Shown: positions 54,963 through 64,000 of the stretch, one piece after another
Position numbering within the stretch: position 1 is the stretch's first letter
Layout of the letters: each line of letters begins with the position of its first letter
Assembly (NCBI GenBank): GCA_007859835.1
Contig: SJPJ01000001.1
Coordinates: 611,227-675,226, forward strand
Direction of reading: 5' to 3'
DNA from: Novipirellula herctigrandis
GTDB taxonomy: Bacteria > Planctomycetota > Planctomycetia > Pirellulales > Pirellulaceae
Length of the DNA stretch: 64,000 bases
The notes under the pieces: generated by a model
What the model was told of the DNA's origin: nothing
The model's database searches: none
Seen by the model: only the letters and a program-made list of their open reading frames with translations
Made by a program: the position numbers and the translations under genes

Positions 54963-55634
54963 CTAGTCGAATCGTTTTCCGCGGGCACCGGAGGGCCAAA
55001 TTTGAAGGATCACTCCCTCGGACGATTCTTCGTCACCGAGCGGGTAGGTGGCGACACGGCGAAGCTGTAAATTCGCCAAAGCACCCAAATGGCGGGCGTC
55101 CCCACGTTCCTCGACCCATTTGGGGCCTTTAACTAGCAATAATCGGTCGACACTCGCCCAATGTGGTTCAACCCAACGGCAGAACTTGGCGATACTGCCG
55201 ACCGCTCGACTGACGATCGTCGAAAACCGAAAATCTTCGAGCAAATCCTCCCCACGAGCCCCATAAACGGCGACCGGTAGACCCAATTCGCCGACAATTT
55301 CGCTTAACGCCTTCGCTCGCTTGGCAACAGATTCGGCCAAGGAAACTTCGATATCAGGCCGCAAAATGGCAAGGGGGATACCGGGGATACCATTTCCGCT
55401 GCCTAGATCGAGGACCTCTTCACCCTCTTCCAACAACACGGCTAATTGCAGGCAATCACGTAAATCGCGGCTGACAAACAATTCCCAAGTGGTATGTCGG
55501 GTGAGGTTCAGTTGCTCGTTCCATCGCCACATTACTTGGACATATTGCTGCAACTGCAGCGCGATCGCCTCGTCGATTTCCATCGAATGTTTGGCGAGAG
55601 CAGCGGCAAAATCGGGGTCCAGTGACATTGGCAT
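54963..55634 (-). CDS. rsmG: 16S rRNA (guanine(527)-N7)-methyltransferase
   Basis: About 223 residues. It has VMWRWNEQLNLTRHT, the AdoMet loop EVLDLGSGNGIPGIPLAILR and the later VSRAVGSIAKFCRWV and LLLVKGPKWVEE, all typical of RsmG (GidB). It methylates G527 of 16S rRNA. The start may be ATG 55634 or 55628; the frame from 55658 adds residues with no support. Confidence 0.93.
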   Translation of the reverse strand: MPMSLDPDFAAALAKHSMEIDEAIALQLQQYVQVMWRWNEQLNLTRHTTWELFVSRDLRDCLQLAVLLEEGEEVLDLGSGNGIPGIPLAILRPDIEVSLAESVAKRAKALSEIVGELGLPVAVYGARGEDLLEDFRFSTIVSRAVGSIAKFCRWVEPHWASVDRLLLVKGPKWVEERGDARHLGALANLQLRRVATYPLGDEESSEGVILQIWPSGARGKRFD

Positions 55635-55794
55635 GAACAGTATCGTTTCGGGGGGCAATTATGGATCTGCGAGCCCAATATCATGATCGACCAATGGCAA
55701 ATTGTGAACCGGACAGAACCGAAGGACACTGGATGGTTCGGCGCAACGTGAGAATGAGTTCCCGTCCCCATCAAAAGGCTTGTCGTCGTTCAAC

Positions 55795-57129
55795 TTACGC
55801 TGCGCGCGACCAGGGATGCTCAGCGTCATCGGACTGCGGTGCCGCGTCAACCTGCGGAGCTGAACCGGCGGCTACAGGTTCGGCGGCTACAGGTTCGGCG
55901 GCATCTGGCTCGGCAAATTCGAAACTCATCCCTAACCACTTGCCAAACTTGCTACGCCGAACCAATGCCTCATACGTTAACAGACTCACCGTCATACTGA
56001 TCGAGAAGGACATCATCGCTTTTGCAATTGGCCCCACTGATGGCATCATTAACTTCAGGTCCAAATGGGCGAGCCCCAAAATCGGATGGTGAAGTAGGTA
56101 GACCCAAAACGATGCCGCCGCAAAGTATTCCAACCAGCGAGGAATCCGACGGATCGACAATGACAGCCCCGATACAAACAACGACACCGACCACGCAGCC
56201 GATACCGTGACGACCGAAAGCGAAGCGGTGGTTACCGTATCCGTAAGTGCTCCGCTACTGAGATGCCATCGACCAAGTGTGACCGCTGCAACCAATAACA
56301 TTACACTGCAAATCGCTAAGGTTTTGGTGTTCTCTCGCACCCAACTCCATGAAGGATCGTTCGATGCGATCCAGAGTCCGCCGACAAAAAATGTGCCGCT
56401 GTAAATCCACTTGCTCGGTACGGGGGCGAACGCATGCTGAAATCCCCACACGACTTCTGGGGCAATCGATACGACCACAAAACCAATCCCAACTAGGCAT
56501 GCAAACAGCGTCCGAGGCTGACTTAGCCGCTCAATAATCGATCGACCGGTCCTCGATCGGGCCACTCCTACCGCAATCGCCGACGTCGCAGCGCCATACA
56601 AAAATAAATAGAGCATGAACCATAAATGGCTCAATCCCCATAGGTCGCGGTCCACGACCCCATCAAATTTCAGACTCTTTAACTTGACAGCTTCAACAAT
56701 CCCTTCAGCCACCCAAGCCAACACCCAAGTGTAGAGCTCGATCGGCAGTACCACGCAGACCGCAAATCCAAGCGGAATCAACAATCGCCGCGCACGTGTG
56801 GTGATCAATTGCCGAGCACCTCGACGAGAGAGCGTTTGCCACGCAAAGAACCCCGCGAGCATCAAGAACAGAGGCATGATAAAAACTTCAATACCCCAAA
56901 AAACACAATCCATCACAAGGGAAGATTGGTCGCGAACGGACCAACATAAACCTGGCATTGGGTTTTGTAGGTACGGTACGCAAGCATGCAGCAAAACCAC
57001 GCCAAGAGCCGCGAACGCTCGAACGGCGTCAAAACCGACGAGTGACCGATTACATGGCTTTTGGGTAGCGGATGCTTGTGCCTGGGGAGTCGCTTGAGGA
57101 CCCTCGAATTGGAAGCGCAGTGTATTCAT
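55795..57129 (-). CDS. Membrane acyltransferase, family 3
   Basis: 444 residues. The N-terminal block GFDAVRAFAALGVVLLHACV has the family's conserved His of acyltransferase 3. About ten hydrophobic helices follow (FWGIEVFIMPLFLMLAGFFA, HLWFMLYLFLYGAATSAIAV, FWVYLLHHPILGLAH). Such proteins O-acylate envelope sugars or polysaccharides using an acyl donor. The last 40 residues are a soluble Ala/Pro tail with EPVAA repeats from a 15-bp duplication at 55866-55895. Confidence 0.88.
   Translation of the reverse strand: MNTLRFQFEGPQATPQAQASATQKPCNRSLVGFDAVRAFAALGVVLLHACVPYLQNPMPGLCWSVRDQSSLVMDCVFWGIEVFIMPLFLMLAGFFAWQTLSRRGARQLITTRARRLLIPLGFAVCVVLPIELYTWVLAWVAEGIVEAVKLKSLKFDGVVDRDLWGLSHLWFMLYLFLYGAATSAIAVGVARSRTGRSIIERLSQPRTLFACLVGIGFVVVSIAPEVVWGFQHAFAPVPSKWIYSGTFFVGGLWIASNDPSWSWVRENTKTLAICSVMLLVAAVTLGRWHLSSGALTDTVTTASLSVVTVSAAWSVSLFVSGLSLSIRRIPRWLEYFAAASFWVYLLHHPILGLAHLDLKLMMPSVGPIAKAMMSFSISMTVSLLTYEALVRRSKFGKWLGMSFEFAEPDAAEPVAAEPVAAGSAPQVDAAPQSDDAEHPWSRAA
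55866..55895. repeat. 15-bp tandem repeat in the acyltransferase 3' end
   Basis: CGGCGGCTACAGGTT at 55866-55880 is repeated at 55881-55895, and a degenerate third unit follows at 55896-55910. It preserves the frame and gives the EPVAAEPVAA tail. Confidence 0.8.
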
Positions 57130-57263
57130 ACCACTGAACCATTTACCAAATCTTCCTATTTCGGCGAAAGATTAGATTAGGCACTGTCTCGTTAATGATG
57201 AGCGGCACGGCCTAGCCGCCGGTAACCTCGGAAAAACCCGCGGTTAAGCTCGTTTTTTGCCGG

Positions 57264-57782
57264 TCAGAGGGCCAGGGCGAACGCGTTTATGAGCGAGTTT
57301 CGCTGACGGGTGTTTGGTTTATCAACAACCGGTCTGAAAATCATGGTTGGATTTATGTAAATGCCCCACGCTTCGCGACGAATCGTTGCCACTGCGTCGG
57401 AGAATGTGATCGTGCGTTTTCCAGGCCACATTACAACGATGCGGTTGAGAGGGTTGCCAGGTAAACATGCAAACCATAGGGCGATCAGGCTGTAAAGACC
57501 GAATAGACAAGGCTCGACTCTGAGCACCGTTTGTTTGCGGCGACCACGGTTCGTTTCAAGACCAAGGTGTTCTCGCCTCTGTTCATACATCACCTCGAAA
57601 TCCCAACGACCGATGAAGCTCTCCACGATCTCGCGCAACGACATCATCTCGTCAGTGGACATCAAACATTCATCGCGGTGCGATCCCGTTAGATCGCGCA
57701 CATATACCCATCGAACTTGAACAAGACCGTGTCCCTGCCGATACGAATGTCCCACTCGGCTGATCACTTCGATGTGACGTTG
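57264..57782 (-). pseudogene. Transposase remnant (DDE, IS701/IS4-like), C-terminal part
   Basis: About 170 codons encode VRWVYVRDLTGSHRDECLMS, FIGRWDFEVMYEQRREHLGL and CLFGLYSLIALWFA. This is the last third of a DDE transposase with the final Glu block. The N-terminal two thirds are missing, and the frame continues into antisense of a broken sulfatase at about 57782. No terminal inverted repeat is recognised. It is a dead insertion-sequence fragment. Confidence 0.75.
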
Positions 57783-57789
57783 CCCGCCT

Positions 57790-58597
57790 CCGTACCAACC
57801 GACAACCCATTTTTTGTTTGGTACGCACCAGTCATGCCCCATACACCACACAATCCGCCGGCTCGACTTCTTGAAAAGTACCTCAAGAAGGGAGTGCAGG
57901 AACGAATCGCCAGTACGACGGGATGGTCGAATGGTTCGATGAAACCTGCGGTACTCTATTGGATCACATCGACAACGCGGGAATAGCCAACGATGCGTTT
58001 GTCATTTACATCACGGACAACGGCTGGATTCCGAAGGAAGCAGGTGGCTACGGACCGCGATCGAAACGGAGTCCCTTCGAGTTGGGGACACGAACGCCGA
58101 TCATGTTCCGCTGGCCAAGAAAAATTCCTCCGGCGGATCGTAGCGAACTTTGTTCGTCGATTGATTTTCTGCCAACCGTTCTGGCAGCCGCTGAAGCAGA
58201 AGGACCGCACGACTTTCCCGGACTCAATCTGCTACCGCAATTGCAGTCAGGCGAGGCCATCGATCACGACACGCTGTTCGGCGAAGCCTTTGCCCACGAC
58301 ATTGCCGACATCGAGAACCCTCAAGCATCGCTCCAGTATCGCTGGGTGATCCAGGGCCATGACAAGCTGCTGCTGACGTACGACGGAGCGCTAGGATAGA
58401 TGAGGTATCCGCCTCTTAGTGCCGAGCCTCAGCTTTACAAACTGAAAGACGATCCGAAGGAAAAGGTGAATCTCGCCACGACGAATCCACAGAAAGTCAA
58501 GGAACTCAGTGCAGGTTTGGACGAGTGGTATGTTCCCACCGAGCGTCAATCCGGCACGCTGGCCGCTGCTGCTCCAAAGCCACGCCGACGACCGTAG
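57790..58597 (+). pseudogene. Broken sulfatase gene, 5' part missing
   Basis: The C-terminal half of a type I sulfatase survives in pieces. Frame 0 encodes DNPFFVWYAPVMPHTPHNPP. A frameshift near 57900 moves to NRQYDGMVEWFDETCGTLLD, then DAFVIYITDNGWIPKEAGG and GTRTPIMFRWPRKIPP. An in-frame TAG at 58397-58399 interrupts it, and a last piece ends with QLYKLKDDPKEKVNL. The N-terminal catalytic Cys region is absent, removed next to the transposase remnant. It is non-functional. Confidence 0.85.
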
Positions 58598-58953
58598 AGT
58601 CTGTGTGACAAACCCGAATACAATCACAAAGCGCGAGCGAGTGAACGAAGTATGTGGGAAATGCAATCGCTCGCGCTTCTTTGAAATTGCACACTTTTCA
58701 ATTCCGCAGGAATTCAAGCCATTAGCCGGAGGTCGACCGCAGCGAATACCTCCGGAACATGGATGTTTCCGGTGGTTCGATCCTGACAGGATCGCAGCGA
58801 ACATTTGCTGTGATCCCTTCACGATCAATTTGAGACGCGACGGTAACCGGTGATCGCGTTTTGTTTATCACCGGCCAATGGCTGCACTCCCTCCGGGATA
58901 TTCAGAGAAACGTGCAACTTCAAAACTCGCGCTTCGCCCCTAAGATCTGGCAA
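58598..58953. other. Intergenic with one long hairpin, no gene supported
   Basis: 356 bp between the broken sulfatase and the truncated secreted protein. Open frames here have no family features. The hairpin at 58629-58678 is listed separately. Confidence 0.5.
58629..58678 (+). terminator. Long inverted repeat after the broken sulfatase
   Basis: AAGCGCGAGCGA (58629-58640) and TCGCTCGCGCTT (58667-58678) form a perfect 12-bp stem with a 26-base loop, followed by CTTTGAAATT. It lies 30 bp after the sulfatase stop and is probably its old terminator, though the loop is large. Confidence 0.45.
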
Positions 58954-59982
58954 TCACTGTACTTTCCATTGGCCCCAGAGCTTGGGCGTAAGCTCGGCTT
59001 CGCTGGGGACGTCGGCGGTGATGGCGGTCGCTTTGTTGCTCCAGTAAACACGCTGCGTCGTCTGGCCGCCAGAGCCGCGCAGTACGCCAATGTCGGCTCG
59101 GACGATGTCGCCTGATTGGGGAGCCCAATGCAGCGTTGCCAAAGGAACACTGATTTCGTAGTTGCCAGCTTTGTCGGTAGCGAACGCAACTTGCGCAGTG
59201 ACGTCTTCGACCACGTCGATGTTGATCGTGCGCCAGGGACTGCTGAACGCGACGGGTTGTGTGGTGCCGGGGACGTTGGCTCGATAGAGCACTGCACGAG
59301 GCTGGCCTTTGACGAGCGTGACCAATAGCCGCTGGTCGGTATCGGTCTGCAGCATGAGATCGAGGCAGCCGCCGGTTTTGAAGAGCGCGCCTGGCGTCTC
59401 ACCGCTGTTGTTGAGCAGGTCCTTTTCCGTCGTACGCCAAGCGGCAAACAGACGGTCGCCGACGATGCAGAGCGAGGCGCCCGTATCATACGGGCGCGAG
59501 TTGCTGTCGAAGTTGGCCTTGGTACCGCGCCGGTCAATCATGGCCCATTCGGAAGTGACGGGCCAGTCGTTGAGTTTTCCATCGACAACCGGTGCTGCGG
59601 CGCGTAACGGTACGTTGAGGATGCCGGTACCGCGGGTTTTCTGACGCGAAAGTTCGGCGCGAGCGAACCAGTCACGAGCTTGGTCGAGATCGTCTGTGGT
59701 AACGGTAAGCTTTTGATCGGGAAGACGTTTCAGGGTGCCGAGCCCATCGACGCGCACGAGACTGCTGCGACCACCGTCGACGACGAATACCTTGCCGTCG
59801 GGGGTTTGCGTCATGCTGGGCCAGAAGTTCTCGTCGTGAAGCGAGACATCGGTGACGTCCATATTCCGCATGGCGACCGGCGCGGACCAGTTCGGCCGCA
59901 CGCGAATGTCGTGAAACAAGGTGCTCACAAACAAACCATCCGCAGTGAACAGGTACATGTTCCCCATGTTCCCATTGATACC
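58954..59982 (-). pseudogene. Truncated exported protein, C-terminal part with CBM9-like domain
   Basis: The frame encodes the end of a larger protein: GNMYLFTADGLFVSTLFHDI, a propeller-like stretch (WPSMTQTPDGKVFVVDGG), then VDGKLNDWP, the opening of a CBM9-like carbohydrate-binding domain, and ETPGALFKTGGCLDLMLQTD. No signal peptide is present, and the frame runs upstream into the repeats of the Y1 transposase element, where it encodes repeat-derived residues (NNDPLPLLFH twice). The element has cut the gene at about 59982. The product was probably a surface or periplasmic glycan-binding protein. Confidence 0.78.
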
Positions 59983-60125
59983 GTGAAACAAAAGGGGAAG
60001 GGGGTCGTTGTTTCGTTGTTTGCCAAACATGAAACAAAAGGGGAAGTGAAACAAAAGGGGAAGGGGGTCGTTGTTTCGTTGACCAAACAAAAGGGGAAGG
60101 GGGTCGTTGTTTCGTTGTTTGCATC
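59982..60125. repeat. REP-like G-rich array, left flank of the Y1 transposase
   Basis: Four units with GAAACAAAAGGGGAAGGGGG (or parts of it) occur on the plus strand. Full units continue TCGTTGTTTC, so that GAAACAA pairs with TTGTTTC around a G-rich loop. The second unit is a short copy and the fourth begins CCAAACAA. Confidence 0.85.
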
Positions 60126-60131
60126 ATTGAT

Positions 60132-60815
60132 TCATTTTGACTTTGTTTTCGTTCTCGGCCGACCGATCGGACGCAGACTCGACCATAAACCATGCCGATC
60201 TGCGATCTCTTCAACCCATTCTTCACTGCCAAACGGACGATTTCGTTTAATGCATTGACGAACCGACTTGAGCTCTGCCGTGGTCAAAGGCTCGTTGACT
60301 CTCGCGAGCCAACCTGGCAGTCGTTTGATTGGCCAAGGTGAAAGCAATTTCGGTTCTTGATCGCTATTGCAATGCCACCTCTGTAGCGAGCCATATGTCC
60401 AGTCTTCTGCATTGGCAACAAGCTTGGCCCGTAAAGGGTTACGCTCGACGTATCGACAAACAACGTAGAAGTGCCCATCATCCGCAACTGGAAAACTCTT
60501 AAACGGCCCCTGGTAAAGATGGCTTGGATACTCCTGGTGATAATGAGCTCGATAACGAAGGGTGTGCGTTGCAGTCAGCCAACCAAGTAGGCGCCCCATC
60601 TGTCCATCTTTTGCAGGCCGCAGGACAAGATGCCAATGATTTGGCATCAATGTCAGAGCAAACACTTCCAGCGGGTATTTTTTGAGTCCCTCGCCGAGTA
60701 AACACAGGAACGCCTCGTAGTCTGCCGGTTTGTGAAACAATTCGCTGCGGCGATTTCCGCGATTCATCGCATGGTAGATCGCGCCGGCTTCATCCGCTCG
60801 CTTTACTCGAGGCAT
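60132..60815 (-). CDS. REP-associated tyrosine transposase (Y1, TnpA-REP/RAYT)
   Basis: 227 residues from the ATG at 60815. The HUH motif is MPNHWHLVL (His60, His62) and the single catalytic Tyr is Tyr122 in RYVERNPLRA. The N-terminus has the family pattern (GAIYHAMNRGNRRSELF). These enzymes act on single-stranded palindromic repeats. The gene is flanked by G-rich repeats in inverted orientation (59982-60125 and 60879-60938), as expected for a REP/RAYT unit. Its insertion has truncated the neighbouring secreted-protein gene. Confidence 0.9.
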   Translation of the reverse strand: MPRVKRADEAGAIYHAMNRGNRRSELFHKPADYEAFLCLLGEGLKKYPLEVFALTLMPNHWHLVLRPAKDGQMGRLLGWLTATHTLRYRAHYHQEYPSHLYQGPFKSFPVADDGHFYVVCRYVERNPLRAKLVANAEDWTYGSLQRWHCNSDQEPKLLSPWPIKRLPGWLARVNEPLTTAELKSVRQCIKRNRPFGSEEWVEEIADRHGLWSSLRPIGRPRTKTKSK

Positions 60816-60878
60816 GATCAATTAACTCCAGAAAGGACATGGACTTCATTAACCTACCATCCCAATCAAACAAAAACT

Positions 60879-60938
60879 ACCCCCTTCCCCTTTTTTCGTC
60901 CCCCCTTCCCCTTTTTTCGTCTCCCCTTTTTTCGTCTC
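60879..60938. repeat. REP-like G-rich array, right flank of the Y1 transposase
   Basis: On the minus strand, three units of GACGAAAAAAGGGGA (two continuing AGGGGG) repeat, the last followed by TAGTTTTTGTTT. They share AAAAGGGGAAGGGGG with the left array but in opposite orientation, so the two arrays form inverted flanks around the gene. Confidence 0.85.
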
Positions 60939-60985
60939 GCTGAACCAGCACAATCATAGCAAGATGCCGTCTGATCAATTCCTGG

Positions 60986-62365
60986 CTATTCGACTCTTTC
61001 TGATCTCGCCTTGAAATATTGCTTGCTTAGTTCTTCCGTTCTGGCTCGCATTTCGATTAATCGCTTGTTGTACTCAGGATCATCCACAAGATTCGTCAGT
61101 TGATTCGGATCCTCTTTCAGATCGTGCAACAATTCACCACCAGACTCTTGTTCGTAGTAGTTCGCATAAACGTATCGCGTGCCGCGGTATCCTTCCCATT
61201 TGGGAATGCGGTCGTTCTGCATACGATGTTCACAGAAAAAACCTCGACGCGTCACGCCATCGTTCTGGTCGGCTAACGATCTTCCCTGGAAACGAGCCGG
61301 GATATCGACTCCAGCCAAATCGAGTAGGGTTGGTGCGATGTCCAAATTGAGTGCAATGTTCTCATTTACTTTGCCTGCGCCCTCATCGATGCGTGGGTCG
61401 CAAACAATCAACGGAACACGTAACGATTGTTCGTAGTGAGACCACTTGCCCGCGAATCCACGCTCACCCATGTAGTATCCGTTGTCGCCCATGAAAACAA
61501 TGACGGTGTTGTCGGTCAGTCCCTGTTTGTTCAGTTGCTCCATGACACGACCGACATTGCGATCCATGGCGGAAAGCATACGAAAGTAATGCCGCATATT
61601 TCGATCGTACTTTTCGGGCGTATCCCACCGCCAGAAGTAGCGGTCCCGGTTCATGGAGTCGCGTAGAAACTCTGGTTGAGAATCGAAGTGGACGCCTCCA
61701 TCGAGTTCCGGACGAGGCATCTTTATGTCAGCATACAATTCTGATTCTGTGGCTGGGTGCGGATAATGATTGGTTTTGTCGCCGTCCTGGGCGTGGGCGG
61801 CATTGAAACTAACTGACAGGCAGAACGGTTTGTCAGCAGCGTTGGTTGCCACAAATTCGATCGCCTTGTCACCAGCGATATCCGTAAAATGCTGAGTCGA
61901 TTCGCCGACGCCCTGTTGGCCGCGACCAACCGTTACGAATGAATCAAACATCTCGTTGATCGCAAGCTGGTCGCCTTCCACTTTAACACCGAATTTGCCA
62001 ACAAAACCCGTTCGGTAGCCCGCTGCTTTCAGTTGAGCAGGATAGCTATCTGAAACGTGTGCCGCGGAAATCGGAGGCTTGCCGAACGTGTAACCATGCG
62101 TTCGCTCAAACAGACCTGTGAAAAGCGTCGCGCGACTTGCGGCGCAAATGCTTGTCGTGACAAAGGCATTTTCAAAACGCTCACCGCGTGCTGCGAGATG
62201 ATCAATGTTGGGTGTCTTTACAACCGGGTGACCAGCGCACCCAAGCACATCGGCCCTGTGGTCATCCGATAGAAAAAAGACAATGTTTGGGCGCTGGTCG
62301 GCATTGGCAAGCGACGGAGCCAATAGCAGTACCGTTGTGGTGAATGCAAAAAACAGCGGTCTCAT
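60986..62365 (-). CDS. Exported type I sulfatase
   Basis: 459 residues. The signal peptide ends near ANA-DQR. The metal site opens with FFLSDDHRADVLG (Asp34, Asp35). The formylglycine motif is CAASR (Cys74 to Arg78), which needs a maturation enzyme encoded elsewhere. Further blocks are TGFVGKFGV and VIVFMGDNGYYMGERG with the second metal pair. It removes sulfate esters, probably from algal polysaccharides in the periplasm. It lies 158 bp downstream of the GH95 gene on the same strand, which suggests shared use. Confidence 0.92.
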   Translation of the reverse strand: MRPLFFAFTTTVLLLAPSLANADQRPNIVFFLSDDHRADVLGCAGHPVVKTPNIDHLAARGERFENAFVTTSICAASRATLFTGLFERTHGYTFGKPPISAAHVSDSYPAQLKAAGYRTGFVGKFGVKVEGDQLAINEMFDSFVTVGRGQQGVGESTQHFTDIAGDKAIEFVATNAADKPFCLSVSFNAAHAQDGDKTNHYPHPATESELYADIKMPRPELDGGVHFDSQPEFLRDSMNRDRYFWRWDTPEKYDRNMRHYFRMLSAMDRNVGRVMEQLNKQGLTDNTVIVFMGDNGYYMGERGFAGKWSHYEQSLRVPLIVCDPRIDEGAGKVNENIALNLDIAPTLLDLAGVDIPARFQGRSLADQNDGVTRRGFFCEHRMQNDRIPKWEGYRGTRYVYANYYEQESGGELLHDLKEDPNQLTNLVDDPEYNKRLIEMRARTEELSKQYFKARSERVE

Positions 62366-62523
62366 TCGGATACCTTCAGCAATAGACTTTGGATGGAGTG
62401 CTTATCTTGGTGATATTCTTTGGCGTTGCGGCATGTGTAACAATTTCTCTCTGGATTACGACTGAAGAAACGAGCCTTCAACGGGTGTATCAGACAGTTC
62501 AGACGCACTCAGTTTCTCAGCAG

Positions 62524-64000
62524 TTATATCCCACCTTCCTGAGAATTCAAGTTTTGATCCAAGTGATAACTTGCCTCGGCCTTGGTGTCCGATTCCCACG
62601 TCTTATCTTTATAGGTAACCCGACAGGGATGACCTGACTTGGAATGGATCACCGCCGAGGTCAGTCGACTGTCCTTCCAGGTCATCTCCACTTCGAATCC
62701 TCCGCGTGCACACAGCCCTTTAACGGAACCCGTCGGCCAAGCAGCAGGCAGTGCCGGAAGCAATTGAATCTGGCCCGCGTGACTCTGCAGAAGCATTTCG
62801 CAGTAACCGGCTGTTGCGCCGAGATTGCCGTCGATTTGGAAGGGAGGATGGGAGCAGAGTAGGTTCGAGTAGACTCCCCCGCCGCTATCGCCGTAGATCG
62901 TCTTTGTCCCAGTGACCAGATTCAACAGGCTCCGTAATAATCGATGGGCACGATCACCATCGCCAAGCCTGGCCCAGAAATTGATTTTCCAGGCGCGACT
63001 CCAGCCGGTACTCTCATCGCCCCGCGCATTCAAAGAAACGCGGCAGGCCTCGGCCAGTTCTGGCGTTTGGGCCATGCTGATTTGCCGCCCGGGATACAGG
63101 GCAAACAAGTGTGAGACATGGCGGTGCTTGTCTTCTGGATCGTCCCGTTCGATCTCCCATTCCTTCAACTGTCCCCAGCTTCCAATGGCCGGTTTCAAGA
63201 GATCCTCCCGCATGGCCGCAATATGGTCCCGGAACTCCTCATCCTCACCCAAGGCATCGGCAGCCTCGATGGTGTTGGTGAACAGATCGTAAACGAGTTC
63301 CTGGTCATAGGTCACGCCCTCTTCGGGTTCATACTTGTACTGTTCGGGCGACCAACCGTCTGGTGTAACGAGAGTACCATCGGGACGCCGCTTCAGATGG
63401 TCCTCCCAGAAGTGACAGATTTCTTTGAGAATGGGATAGGCGGTTTCGCGCAGGTAGTCGATGTCACGACCAAAGGCATAATGCTCCCATAGGTGTTGGG
63501 CGTACCAGGCACTTCCCGGCGGATTCCACTTCCAACTTTGAACACCGCAGGCGTTGTTCATGGTCTGTAGCGTCCATCCACGCACCTCACCATAATGTTT
63601 CTGGGTCTTTTTGGCATACACTTCGCGCAGGCTATCGACGTAATCAATGAAGGGCACATGACATTCGGCGAGGTTGGCGGCCTCAGCCGGCCAATAGTTC
63701 ATTTCAACGTTGATGTTTGAATGGTAGTCTCCAGCCCAGGCGGGTCGATTGCTGTGGTTCCAGACACCCTGCAGATTAGCCGGCAAGGAACCGGGGCGCG
63801 AACAGCTGATTAACAAGTAACGACCAAACTGACAGAACAGCGCCTCGAGGTGCGGATCCGCAACATTGTTGTGCGTATAGTCGGCCAGACGTTCTCGGGT
63901 ACTCTTGGCAAGTAACTCGAGACTCGGTCTGCCCAAATCGAGCGAGACGCGGCCAAAGAGGGCTTGGAAATCGGCCACGTGCTCGTCCAGCAAGCTTTCC
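62524..64000 (-). CDS. GH95 alpha-L-fucosidase-like glycoside hydrolase, N-terminus outside window
   Basis: The frame is open to the window edge, giving at least 491 residues of the catalytic (alpha/alpha)6 and C-terminal parts. Blocks typical of GH95 are QFGRYLLISCSRPGSLPANL, NINVEMNYWPAEAANL, STGWSRAWKINFWARLGDG and PFQIDGNLGATAGYCEMLLQ. GH95 enzymes remove alpha-1,2-fucose or related galactose by inversion. The N-terminal beta-sandwich and signal peptide should lie beyond 64000. Pairing with the sulfatase fits breakdown of sulfated fucans. Confidence 0.92.
   Translation of the reverse strand, partial: ESLLDEHVADFQALFGRVSLDLGRPSLELLAKSTRERLADYTHNNVADPHLEALFCQFGRYLLISCSRPGSLPANLQGVWNHSNRPAWAGDYHSNINVEMNYWPAEAANLAECHVPFIDYVDSLREVYAKKTQKHYGEVRGWTLQTMNNACGVQSWKWNPPGSAWYAQHLWEHYAFGRDIDYLRETAYPILKEICHFWEDHLKRRPDGTLVTPDGWSPEQYKYEPEEGVTYDQELVYDLFTNTIEAADALGEDEEFRDHIAAMREDLLKPAIGSWGQLKEWEIERDDPEDKHRHVSHLFALYPGRQISMAQTPELAEACRVSLNARGDESTGWSRAWKINFWARLGDGDRAHRLLRSLLNLVTGTKTIYGDSGGGVYSNLLCSHPPFQIDGNLGATAGYCEMLLQSHAGQIQLLPALPAAWPTGSVKGLCARGGFEVEMTWKDSRLTSAVIHSKSGHPCRVTYKDKTWESDTKAEASYHLDQNLNSQEGGI

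Overview
The window looks like chromosomal DNA from a marine planctomycete of the Pirellulaceae (Rhodopirellula-like). The evidence is a giant secreted protein with a LEPR-type N-terminal motif, a PEP-CTERM protein, DUF1573 and MJ0042-type zinc-ribbon proteins, sulfatase and GH95 fucosidase genes, long secreted proteins, and many short tandem duplications at gene ends. This is inference from family content; there is no rRNA or other phylogenetic marker gene here to settle the genus.

Layout. 1-17.2 kb is housekeeping: a zinc-ribbon membrane protein (cut by the window edge), trmL, a DUF1573 protein, a GlmU-like sugar nucleotidyltransferase, argC, two ROK-family proteins, a DUF58/BatA-VWA/DUF202 operon, a TIM-barrel isomerase, a 975-residue secreted protein and a Sua5-type enzyme. 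17.4-24.3 kb is a chemotaxis-type signalling locus: cheX and cheY on the minus strand, divergent from cheA (with a C-terminal receiver), cheW, cheB and cheR on the plus strand. There is no receptor or flagellar gene in the window. 25-36.6 kb holds an aminotransferase, a DUF4416 protein, a lipoprotein, an ABC ATPase, a membrane protein, a Mur-ligase-like protein, a family 4 uracil-DNA glycosylase, der, an aldehyde dehydrogenase and thiL.

36.8-44.84 kb is an 8.0-kb integrative element in tRNA-Lys(CTT). It is bounded by 24-bp direct repeats of the tRNA 3' end. It carries a tyrosine integrase, a tightly overlapping operon (small HTH protein, two unknown proteins, excisionase-like protein, DUF3987 primase/helicase-like protein, TubC-N/zinc-ribbon protein) and one 430-residue unknown protein. 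The att core lies inside the integrase reading frame. When the ends are joined as in the excised circle, the frame stays open for 57 further codons at the far right end of the element and then stops. Integration therefore appears to replace the integrase C-terminus with a 12-residue tRNA-encoded tail. Phased GGGAAC repeats upstream of the operon, paired 31-bp repeats near both ends and a reused ribosome-binding leader add to the picture of a compact self-controlled element.

45-57.1 kb holds a PEP-CTERM protease-like protein, a 1636-residue LEPR surface protein fusing thioredoxin-like, cyclophilin-like and Ig/cadherin-like domains, cysNC and cysD (sulfate activation), rsmG and an acyltransferase. 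57.2-64 kb is a decaying carbohydrate region: a transposase remnant, a broken sulfatase, a truncated secreted protein cut by a REP-associated Y1 transposase flanked by inverted G-rich repeats, then an intact sulfatase and a GH95 alpha-fucosidase that runs off the window. Sulfatase plus fucosidase suggests use of sulfated fucans, and cysNC/cysD belong to the same sulfur economy.
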